DNA of 64,000 nt from Apophysomyces variabilis (taxonomy: Eukaryota; Mucoromycota; Mucoromycetes; Mucorales; Mucoraceae), in NCBI GenBank assembly GCA_002749535.1, contig MZZL01000405.1:903762-967761 (forward strand), read 5' to 3'. Shown piece after piece: positions 33,684 to 44,400 of this stretch (its first letter is position 1; the number at the start of each line of letters is the position of its first letter). A model generated the notes under the pieces. It was given only the letters and a program-made list of their open reading frames with translations, had not been told where the DNA came from and searched no databases. Both the position numbers and the translations under genes were made by a program.

Positions 33684-35951
33684 CTAAGATTCTAAAAGCA
33701 TTAACTGTTTTATAACATGTAGGTCTAGTCGATTACGTATGTAGGGAAGTAAAAGGCGTGATGCTGAAAAGCATCGTTCAGATGGCGTTGACATTGCTGA
33801 AACAGCTAAATATTGTGCCGCCATGTTAGCAAGATTTGGCCATCGATGTGACTGCATCTGCCAGTATACCAATTCCAAGGCTTTGTTACCTCATGTAGTA
33901 GGAGTGCAGATTTTCTCTGAAATGTAATCAGCTAGCTCGTCTGATGTATTCGGCATTCCGTACAAGTCATAAACCTCCTTCATCTTTTCGTCAACCACAG
34001 CTTCGGCCTCTCCTTTTTTCGGAAAACTAGACCAAGTGTCCTTTACCATGTTCTGGCTAAGGACCTGCCATTCTTCCTCCCAACCACTTCGATACCACCA
34101 TGAGAACTTCATACGTGGGTCCATTGTGGTGGCAACTGCGTAGATGTGCATATTATCCGTTTTGCAGTAATACTTTTGCAGCTTTTTTAATCCAATCCTG
34201 GTAGCGTTTTGCAATTCCATATAGTTCTGAGTATCAGCTGCGAAATCTTCCAGCGAGTCCATGAGCTTATTGTAAAATAAGATGCTTGTATTGATTGTCG
34301 CATGGGATTTGCTTGCAGAAAGATGTTCGGTCATGACATCAAACATATGGAGCAGATTCTTCACTTGATCAATGCATGTCCACTCATGGTCCGTAAGTTT
34401 ATAGTGATTCAGCTCTGGCAAACTGGAACACATTGCCATGTAAGCATCCTTCAAAACTACCGCATGAGCAAGTATTTGGAACGTCGAATTCTAATGGGTA
34501 TGAACGTCGCTTATAAGTATGAGGTCGGAGCACTTTTCATTTAATTGAATATGCTTGAATTTTTCAATCTGTTGAGGTGAGGATCTGGTAAGTAGTTATT
34601 TAGCGAAGACGAAAAATGAATGCGCGTTTGTACCTTATCTTGTTAATGCCTTTTCACAGTTTAATGATGACATTTGTCTCCATGGATTCCTGTTTATTAT
34701 CAAGTTTGTCCTCAGTTTCTGGTGCTTATGCTGATAGGCCGATCTTCAGTATGTCTTGGACAGCCAAGTTGATAATATGACCTAAGCAAGGTATATAATG
34801 CAACTCTGCTCAGAAAGGCTAGTTTTGCAAGAGATTATAAGTATACAGGAATTATATGATCAATCTAATTACCCATCCATTTTCTATAGCGCGTGTTTCT
34901 ATAACCTGTGTCATCTTTAGCATGTTTGATGCATTATCGCTGGTTATAGTAAAGAGATTTTCACACAGATCAAACTCTTTAAGGATTGTTAAGAATGCTT
35001 CCGCCAGATTTTCTCCAGTATGTGGACCGTTCAAAGGCTCAAAGCCCAACCGTAATTCTTGCATCGTCCAAGTTGATGTGGAAATGTAATGACGTGTAAC
35101 CTCAAGGAATTCTTGACGAAAAGGACTTGTCCAAGAGTCAATGGTACAGGATATCATTGGTATTTTGCTCAACAAAGCGGCAACCTTGTCCTTATAACGC
35201 AAATACTGCTCTCTGGTCTATTTCTCTGTAAGTCAAACATGTATGGATAAGATGGAAATAAAAAACCTTTTTGGCAACTGTGTCTGCCGATGGAAGCTTC
35301 ACCGAATCAACCGTTGGTGCTGACTGTGCCATTTCAAGTAATGTGTGTAGTTCCTCGTTTTCGCTGATATTGAATGGTAGCTTAGCCTTCATAAGGAATT
35401 TGACAAATTGCTCATGAAACTGCACTTTGTCAAAAGTTCGAGGTCGTTTTGTGCCAATTAGAAACTTGTCGAGAGCACCAAGAACCCGTTTATTTTTGCC
35501 TGCATGAGGGCCATGATCCTTGGTGACATCGTGCTTGACGCGTAAATGTTTAAGTAATTCAGATGTGCACGACTGGTTTGCTGCAAAATGCTTGCCACCA
35601 CATCCAGAAAGAAGGCATCGAATCCGGCTTTTCCCATCTTTATCAACGAACCGCTCGCCATACTTGAATTTTAAAATCCAACTACCCTTGGCCTCGTCAT
35701 TATCAATGTCAGTTGAAACAGATTCTTGAGACTGTGTATCCAGCATGAAGGATCCAGATTCTCCTAGGTCAGTGCCTGAAGCCATAGAGTCTAGCGACAT
35801 CACAGATGACTCTCGTGCTATCGACATACGTTCTGTCATTGCCTGCTGACAAAGGTTAATCGACACAGGGTACAATAAACGATAGTAATTTTACCCTATC
35901 CGAGAGAGCACCTCGAGGATCTCTGGAAGATTCACCGCGTTTGAAAACCAT
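33684..35951 (-). pseudogene. hAT-family transposase, decayed
   Basis: The minus-strand frame starts with an ATG near 35951 (VFKRGESSRDPRGALSD), a short intron, then a BED-type zinc finger (CLLSGCGGKHFAAN, H-x3-H in LLKHLRVKH). The DDE/RNase H core follows (CTIDSWTSPFRQEFLEVTRH with the first Asp, TITSDNASNML), then CLGHIINLAVQD (C-x2-H motif, about 34770), an alpha-helical insertion (LNHYKLTDHEWTCIDQVKNL) and the C-terminal dimerisation motif AMSTPSERCFSASR (about 33780). Stops interrupt it after KIGLSA (about 34735) and before GNKALELVYW (about 33890). The breaks make it inactive, although most of the protein is readable. Confidence 0.85.
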
Positions 35952-36582
35952 TATAAGTGTCAGAAAATTGTATTGAAAAAGATATTGACTTTTTATTGTA
36001 GGAGACTTCTCAGTATTTATACTATTTGTCAATTTGGCATTTTGACAATTAAAGTACTTAAAAGGTTGACAGCTTTGCTTCAAACGATAATACGGCCTGT
36101 CTTTCTAAAAGAGGAGCAAGGCCGATGATCTCATTGAACAGATCCTACAGCTATCCATTTTGGGTAACTTCTACGGCCTTTTGCTGCTACTGCGAGAAGT
36201 CAAAACAGGGATACAGTACGTACGTCATTTCACTTACCGTATCCAGCGCATACCATTTGCCTGATTTACGACCATCTCCATAGAAATTCATTAATGACGA
36301 AATGCTCATTTCATCATCTGAATGAATTAGTAGAGCGCAAAACCAAGGCTCATCTTAGCCAACTGAAATGAGTGAAATGCCAAGCTAATCTCAATGTAAA
36401 ACAGTTTTTGAACTACGATGACTGTATTTTCTACAGAAGTTAAGTTATTCTCTTTTCACAATAACCACATTATATACAGGTTTTATACTCCTTGGCTTTC
36501 CAGTAAAAAGGTTCCTATATAGTCCTTTTCTCGTTTTCCCAAGTTTTAGTTTGATTAGGTCGGTTCGGTTCCTTCACTATGA

Positions 36583-36640
36583 CGGTTCGATTCGGTTCTG
36601 CCGAAGAACCGAGAAGAACCGAACCGTACGGAACCCTAGT
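36583..36640. repeat. Imperfect palindrome of GAACCG/CGGTTC repeats
   Basis: The left arm CGGTTCGATTCGGTTCT and right arm AGAACCGAGAAGAACCGAACCG can pair over most of their length around a short centre. It lies in the 5' subterminal region of the hAT copy B, where such repeats bind transposase. It is GC-rich compared with its flanks. Confidence 0.6.
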
Positions 36641-36720
36641 TTGATTAACTTCGGTTCCAGCTGAAATATAAGAACTTAACTGTATAGAACCCTAATTTTC
36701 AGTAGATTCCTGCTACGATC

Positions 36721-37866
36721 GTTATCAACTATGATCTGCTCAATTTCGTTGGATATGGCAGTAATGCCACCTCATGCTCAAAGATAGCCTCTAAATTTTT
36801 GCAACTATTTATCAGGTCTATGCTTATATATTCTGCAACAATAGAGAAAACGGGACTTGAAAGAGTTCTGCCATAAGTAAAATGCTATTGCCTAGCCCAA
36901 GACAAAGTAATAGGATATGTTCGACGTGGCTATGACTGTGTAAAAAACAGAGGTCGATACCATTACCCTAAGATCACAGCCAGCAGGTTGGCAGATGCCA
37001 ACGCTAAAATTAAAGACAAACGTACAAACAAGGCTTTGAAGCCTTTACACTAACAACATCAATTTCCGATGACCATTATAAAATAAGAGACAGTAATGTT
37101 TGCTGTCATTATTCGCTTTTGATGTCTTGGATTTATTGATACAAAGTCGCGATTGCTTTGGATATCTCTTGTTTCCATGACAATCTTGCATTGCTTATTT
37201 TTGTTTGGAGTTTTATGGGCAGAATTGCTCCCACAGATAAAACAGAACATGTAATACGTATCTAGTTTGAGCTGATCTGAGACGTTCTGATCGGTGGTTC
37301 CGTTATTTATTCTCAAGGAGTCTTCTATCCCTTGGACATCTGATGACTAGCATACTGTTTATTGAACAATTTTTCACGCTACTCTAAATAAAATTTGCGT
37401 CCATGCAAGGATCGAGGTAGTCTGACCGCGAAATATTTCATCTAATTATGCAAAAATCATTTTTTGGATTTCGAAAAAACTTGAATCCCATTCCGCAAAT
37501 AAAAAATAGAAACATGCACACAAATGGGAAAAACACAGTAAATGCATTCCCTGATTCCGGGACCTTAATGCCTTGGTAGCCCCATCTAATATGAGCATTA
37601 ACCTAGACATCCGAAGATCAACCTGTTATTCACAGTATCGTGAAACCTCGCAACGATTTACAAACGGCAAAACACACAGCATCGTTGCACATGACGTTGG
37701 GGAGGTTGACTTGTGTGGAACAGTGAGTCAGCAAGTGATGAACCACTCAAAGGCAAACGTGGAATAAGTTTAATCCGTTGTCACAGCCACAGGTGCAGAA
37801 TATGATTAAAAGGGGCAGTGCATCTCCGTCGGAAGCACGTCTCGTACTCCATTAAGCTCATTTGAA
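36721..37866. other. Gene-free flank of the mobile island
   Basis: AT-rich with short unsupported frames (for example minus 37059-37316). No repeat is recognised. Confidence 0.45.
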
Positions 37867-38723
37867 ATGCATCAAGTCGCAGCTACCGGATTCAATTTGC
37901 AAGTGGAAGCGTATGGTAATGCGTTCTTGCCATTGCCAGGATTTTGAATTCACATGGACTGTAGCAAACAGTCGACCTTCCTATCCCGAAACAGCTCTAC
38001 GAAAGATTGTTGAGATCGTTCCTCAAGGAGCTCAAGTCTTAGATTTGGCCGCAGGACCAGGTGTTATGACACAGCTCCTGGTAGCATCGGGATACCGTGT
38101 AACTGCGGTTGAACCTGTGGAAAACATGCGAAAGAAGTTGGTAGAGTTGCTGCCTGGTGTGCCATGTCATGAAGGCACTGCACAGAATATCCCTCTTCCA
38201 TCAGAGTCCCAGGATGCTGTTGTGATTGCGCAAGCTTTCCATTGGTTTGATGATATTGAAAGCTTAAAAGAAGTCCATCGTGTATTGAAGCCTCAAGGCT
38301 GCATTATTCTCATTTGGAACTTGGAATCGCCTAGAAGCAAATGGGTTGCGAAGTTAAGACAGTAAGCATCTATGGTAGCTGTTGCAATATATAACACACC
38401 CAATCAAAAGGATCTATGAAAGGTACTCCGATAGCATCCCACAGTACTTCAAAGGAGATTGGAAGAAGGTGTTCGAGACAGAGAAAGCCCATGCCTTATA
38501 TGATCTACCATTGAAATACACCGTATTATCGAATGACTTCCCTGCGGATAAGGATAAAGTGTGGTCTCGTATCACGACGAAGAGTTATATAGCTGTTGTG
38601 TCAGAAGACGAACGAGAAAAGTTGAGACAAGAGATCTTTGCTGTTTTAGACGATCCAGAATATGGATTTGACGGGATTTATCCGCACGAGACCGATTTAT
38701 ACTGGGCGACCAAGCGTGCGTAG
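37867..38723 (+). CDS. Class I SAM-dependent methyltransferase (Methyltransf_11 type)
   Basis: Small-molecule methyltransferase; substrate unknown. Exons: 37867-37915, 37965-38361, 38423-38723, giving about 248 residues. The start MHQVAATGFNLQVEAY runs across the first intron into ANSRPSYPETAL, the usual opening of this family. The SAM site is VLDLAAGPGVMTQLL (motif I, D-x-A-x-G-x-G), followed by VTAVEPVENM (acidic motif II region; the Glu after Val-x-x-Val contacts ribose), DAVVIAQAFHWFD (post-II) and VLKPQGCIILIWN (motif III). The C-terminus KSYIAVVSEDEREKL is common in fungal members of this group. Soluble and intact. Confidence 0.88.
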
Positions 38724-39693
38724 AAAGAAAAGCGCACAGGTTAAAAACTACCAGGCCATCATAGTCTATAAAGTATATAAACTCTACCGATAGCTAGCGA
38801 ATAAATCCGAGGTCCCACAGACAATAAGGTGTAGATGGCAAAATGTAAGATTTCTGCTTCAAGTGGAATCTAAGAATTTTATAGACATTTCCCTTTCTTT
38901 GCTATTTTTATCAAGGTTCTCTTAGAATGATTTCGTTTGCATGATACAAATACTGCTGCTTTCTGGGACCATCCTTTCACAACCTTCCGGAGTCCATCCG
39001 CTACGTATTTCCACCGAGACTTTGCTAGCTGCATCCACGATTAACTGTTCGAGAAGATCTTCATCAGCTATTTTCGGTTACTCTTTTTGGGATGTAGCCT
39101 TTCGAAATCAACGTGTATTCTACTACATTTGCACTACAAGTTTAATCTAGCGATTTAGAATTTTTTTCAGCGCATAACCTTTCTGTTTCCTAGCAAAGTA
39201 TTTTAGGCCAGTCAGCAGTCTTGGTTTGGGATAAATATAAAATAAGAAAACAAAAGTCAATCCCTTAATTCAGGCCGCCTGTTATACAATTCATGGTTGC
39301 CTTGGTTATGCTGAGCATACCCTATCTCCACGAAAGTGGTCGCTTCCCGAAATTTGACATGGCTTGAATGGATTCACTTGGTGGCGACGCGTAGGCTAAA
39401 GACAGTTGTGGGCTCCTATAGATGGCTGCATGCCTATACCCAGCCAAAATAGACGAAGGATAAGGACTTTGGACAAACTTGATCTCATGCCATGAAGTGG
39501 GGGTTACTTGAATTGGTTTGATATTTCTTGTGTTACATCTGTCGGGTGGGAGCTTACCAAAGATGAGAGATGTACAGTCGCTATTTTTGGATTTCAAGAG
39601 AGAGCAATTTGTCTTGTGTATCCATTCTCTGGCTCCTATAAAAGCTTCGTGTAAATTTGATGGCGGCTTATCCTCGTTTTCCCGTCTACAAAC
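38724..39693. other. Intergenic
   Basis: No gene is recognised. The last 60 bases before the secreted-protein ATG include a TATAAAAG box at about 39637, a likely core promoter. Confidence 0.5.
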
Positions 39694-40284
39694 ATGGCAA
39701 ACTTCGCGAAGTCTTTATTAATACTCGCCATTGCCCTTTTGGCTTTCTTGCAGACAGCCTATGCTGACATCTACTCCCAGCTTTCATTTATCAAGATTGT
39801 CTCACCCAACAGGGATCAGGACGTTCGCGCTGGAGAACCTTTGCAAGTCAAATACATCATGCAGCCTCTTAACTACAGTACGTTCTTTTTACTTCTTTTC
39901 CAACCGCTTGAAAGGACGGTATTAACGTAAACAAAAATTGGCAGATGGCGTTTCAGCTGGCAGAGCACTAAAGATGGATATTAACTTTCACGCACGCACG
40001 GGAACCCAGAAGCAACAGCAACTCGCTATTATTCATAAAGAATGGTAAACATTCCTTTTGCTTCTGGATTTAGCTTGCCTCAGATACTGATTCCTTCGAA
40101 TCTTTTTTTTTTTAACAGCCCGGTTGCAGCCAAGGAAAAGACCTTTGTTACTTACACTAAGCAATGGATTATTCCTAAGGATACCAAGCCCGGATCGTAC
40201 GCTGTTGACTTTGTGGAAGAAGTTCAGTTCCGTCGTGGACGTATCACTGCTACCGAAACCGTTCCCGTGAATGTGGTTGCTTAA
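39694..40284 (+). CDS. Small secreted protein, unknown
   Basis: Three exons (39694-39877, 39945-40044, 40119-40284) give about 149 residues. A clear signal peptide (residues 1-24, MANFAKSLLILAIALLAFLQ then TAYA) is followed by a beta-rich domain (FIKIVSPNRDQDVRAGEPLQ, TYTKQWIIPKDTKPGSYAVD, ending TETVPVNVVA). The pattern of alternating hydrophobic residues suggests an Ig-like or cerato-platanin-like beta sandwich, but no family is recognised. A TATAAAAG box lies about 55 bases upstream. It resembles small secreted proteins common in Mucorales. Confidence 0.75.
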
Positions 40285-41480
40285 GCAAGTCAAAAAGCAC
40301 AAAAAAGAAAAAGTGATAAAGTTTAAGCCTTGTTACACCTGAGCGGGATATAAAGTTTTCTATTGGAAGGTAATTCCTGGTAATGCCTTCCAAATTTCTT
40401 TATCCAAACACAACAAGTTTGGTCTTGCATGTCTGCTTGTATCTTTTGACGAGCTGTTACTTGCTTCAACACGGTGATTGCTTGTTTTCTGCATCGCATG
40501 GAAGACATAAATGAAACCACCTTAATTAAAAATAACTGGATGCATCCTTGCAAAGTTTGAGTAGCAGTGCGTAACGTTGATACTTCATCTTGAAAATCTC
40601 AATTTCAAGTGATAGTACCCAGTTTGAAATGCAATAAACTTGCTCATGTTTTATACTTGGGTAACACGTTTTGTATGGTGGACACTGCAGATGCTATTCC
40701 TATTATCCTTTTAGAAATCGAAGTTCTGCAAGTGACGAACATCAGTGTGCAAGTTGAAGGCACGATTACAAACAGATTGTATGCAGTATGACACTTCGCC
40801 TTGCATGAAAAAAGTAACCTAATGGCTAGATCTCCGTTGCCCAATCATTCCATTCCTTGTTTTCTATTGTCAGCCATAATGGGTACATAGATAGCACGGT
40901 TGCATAGAGTAGACGGAAGTAGTTTTCTTGCTGGACGGTAACTGCTAGGTTCTAAGTTCCTGGATTTGTTTTGAAAGGAGCTCTCTAACCAACATGCTAG
41001 CAATCCAGCAAGGATAGTTACGTTTTGGTGAAGGCTTTTTTCCCCCCTGAAGATTTATTCTTTCTGACCATTTATTTCTATAAAACTAGGATTCGCTACG
41101 GTTATATCCATCACCAACCGATACACGTATGGGTCGTTCATTGTTACAAAAATATCGTCAAACAATGTCAACTTTTTCTCTTGACTAGCCCAGTCTAGTT
41201 ATTATTATACAGCATGAAAGATCGCTAAAAACATTAATGTGTTTCAGTTTTCAGTGGAGTGACAGTTCTGGACTTGTCACACAATAAAACGTGTGGCGGG
41301 CGGAGCGAACCCCCAACTTGTCAGGAACACGCATTTTTTTATTTTTCGTTGAGTGTTGAATTGCGAACAATATACTTTCTGCCTTTACATGAGTCTTACA
41401 TCGCCCTTTTGTGGTCGTGTAAAGCATCCCGAGGTTAGAAACACTCCAATGCGATTCAATATACCTTGGCTGAATGGTTA
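40285..41480. other. Intergenic
   Basis: No gene is recognised. The first exon of the ABC transporter may lie in the last few hundred bases. Confidence 0.45.
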
Positions 41481-44400
41481 ATAACAGGTCGCCCATCCTT
41501 TGGAATTGGATGGCTGTCTAAGGGAGACGTGAGTTAACCTTAGAACTTTAGAAATAAAACTCATTGACAACACCATTCTAGACTGTTTGATGCCGTTTTG
41601 CCTGTCCTATTCCTCATAGTCTCCCTTAGTATCAATACATATCGACGTTTCCGTGCTTGGCGAAGTGGAGCGTTTCAGTTGACAGGGGATATTGATTATC
41701 TACGATTGCCAACAACGAAACAAGCATCATTATTATACCGAAGTTTGTTGTTGCTTGTCCTGATTCTGCTTGAAATTAGCTCTTGGGCATTCTTGTTTGC
41801 ATGGCGTTTAGAAAGTGCTATCCTCGATGGTCCAAGCGCATCCATGGATCAGAACAAAGTATCGCACCAACAAGTGGTGGATCCGGGCGTGGCATTGATA
41901 CCTCGAGTGAGTCTTCAAGTTCATGATGGCATTGCAAGAAAATTTCGTTAACAAATAGAGAAAGGTCTACATTCTTATTCTTGTCATCAAATCTTTCACC
42001 ACACCAACGGATCCGGTGGCACCATCAAAGTTCACCGTCTACAACCCACACTTTTTAGCCTTTTATTCGCTTGCTCTCATGTCTGCTGTGATTCGATGCT
42101 TTTCATATTTTATCACGGCTTCCAAAGATAGCTGGCCGACATCTTCAACTATTGAGAAGGCGTTCGCTGTTGTTGACCTGGCTATTTGTCTGGCATTATG
42201 GGCAGTAAGTGCGACAACACCTACCGAGCTGGATCAGGGCGAATTGGTAGATTTCGACGACGAGGACGATGGGGTTCTGGTATTGCATGATGGTCGAGTA
42301 GTACGTAATGTAAGTAGCGGGGAAGGCATAAGCTTTCAAATGGTAACATAAGGGATGGATTAGGGGCGTATTCTGAGTCTGGAGGCAAGTGCGTCACCGC
42401 TTTCTTCTATCACCTTTGGATGGATGAATGCCCTCCTGCGTAAGGCATACATAAGGCCTCTTCGAAGCGACCAGTTATGGGCTTTACCGCTACGGTTACG
42501 GGCGCAAGACAACTATCGACGATTCAATACCATGTCGGGCGATTTGCTCATGCGGATCTATCAAACGAATAGAAAAGCGGTTGTGCTCCAGTTCACGACG
42601 GCTATTGCTACTGTTGTCTTCCATTATGCAAATCCCTTCTTCTTGCGCAAGCTCTTGAATTATCTGCAAGATCCTAAAGGAGAACCCAAAGAAATCGGCT
42701 ATTTTTATTGTGTCTCTATCTTTCTGTGCAGTGTGGCTAGTACCGTCGTAGCTTCGCGGACGTTGCTCTGGGGTCGTCGTTGGCATGTCACAATGACGAA
42801 CATGCTCAACTCGGAAATTTATGCCCATACATTAACCCTGAAAGCCAGGGGAGAGTCATTTACGGACGAAGTTGAAAATAGTAATGATCTGGATGATGCT
42901 ATAGCTAGCAAAAGAGCAAGCCTAATGAGTCAGGATACTGAGCGATTAGCAGAGCTTGCGTCCTATCTTCACGTAAGTGAATCTATGCAATGGGGGCAAT
43001 GGCTAAAAATTGACGAACAATCAGATATTTTACACTTGCCCGCTAGAAATCGGCGTGGGCGTCGTGTTCCTGTATCATATTCTTGGCAATGCTTTCTTAG
43101 CAGGTCTTATTGTTATGGTTGTGGCTCTTCCTTCTACACATTATGTAAATCGCCGACTGCATGCAGTGCAGAAGAAGCTTACGGAAGCGAAGAGTTGGCG
43201 CATCAGACTGTTAAAGGAGCTTTGCGAGGGCATCAAGACTACCAAGTCATTAGCTTGGGAACGCAGATGGGAGCAAGTGATTGCGGTAAGGGAAACGAGC
43301 ACACTAGAAATATTGTATTGACTTGGCTACAGAGTGCTCGGGATGATGAGCTAGTCCAATTGATCAAGCTGTACACGCAAAACGCAATATTAGGACTCAT
43401 TTGGTATACTACTCCCGTTCTTGTTACCACGATCTCATTTGCATGGTATACTCTTGTGGAGCATAAAACGCTTGACGCTAGGTAAGGGATAGCCGATATC
43501 GATAAGTGCTTTCTTGACAAAAAAGTTGGCTTCACCTGTAGCACGGCATTTGTGAGCATCGTGTTGTTTGGGATGCTTCGAGATCCGCTTAATGTTTTGC
43601 CGCAGGCTTTCGTGGCATATAGCGACGCAAAGGTCAGCTTGGATCATATCACCGCATTCTTAAACTCGGCAGAAAAGCGCGATCCTCATCCCGATTCTAG
43701 CAATCCATATAATGTATCCAGCTATTCGTATGAAGAGCAAGTCAAAGTTGGATTTAACAACGGTATCTTTCAATGGCATCCTAATGACCATAAGGCCGGG
43801 GAAGATACCGCGACGGCTCCCAGTCCTCCAGACACTGCCTCTGCCTTCAGGCTGGTCGTACCCACGTTTGAATTTCCCAACAACAAGCTCTCCATCATTA
43901 CCGGGCAACGACAGAGCGGAAAGACAAGTTTACTATGTGCTCTCCTTGGTGAAATGACAGTGCTCTCTGGTGAAGTTTATATTCCTTCTCGTTTCCTTCA
44001 AGCACGCACTAGCATGATTCGGGATCCGACGAATCGGGCGTTGTACATCTTTAGAGTGGCCTATGCTGCACAGAACCCTTGGATTGAATCCGGAACGGTG
44101 CGCGAAAACATATTGTTCTCAGAGTCCTGGGATGACAGTAGATACCGCGCGGTTTTGTATCAATGTGATTTATTACGAGATCTGGTCTTACTGGAAAATG
44201 GCGATCTGACACTAGTTGGCGAGCGCGGTGTCCAACTTACTGGTAAGGGAGAGACTCTTCCTTTTTTCTCTTTGTCTGACTTTGGGTCATAGAAAGTCAA
44301 AAGCAAAAGATATCGCTTGCGCGGGCCGTCTATTCTCGAGCAAAGACGGTCTTGATAGATGATGTTTTCCACGTCTTTGACCAAACTGTTGCTGATTTTC

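Larger units (their letters stand above)
33549..36720 (-). mobile_element. hAT transposon, copy B
   Basis: The element carries the transposase pseudogene at 33684-35951. Its 3' terminus (33549-33621) has the same TTCTACAAAAAAACT end and GAACC-type subterminal repeats as copy A. The 5' side (36540-36715) carries many GAACCG/CGGTTC repeats and an imperfect palindrome. The exact 5' end and target duplication cannot be fixed by eye, and 36720 is approximate. Confidence 0.65.
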
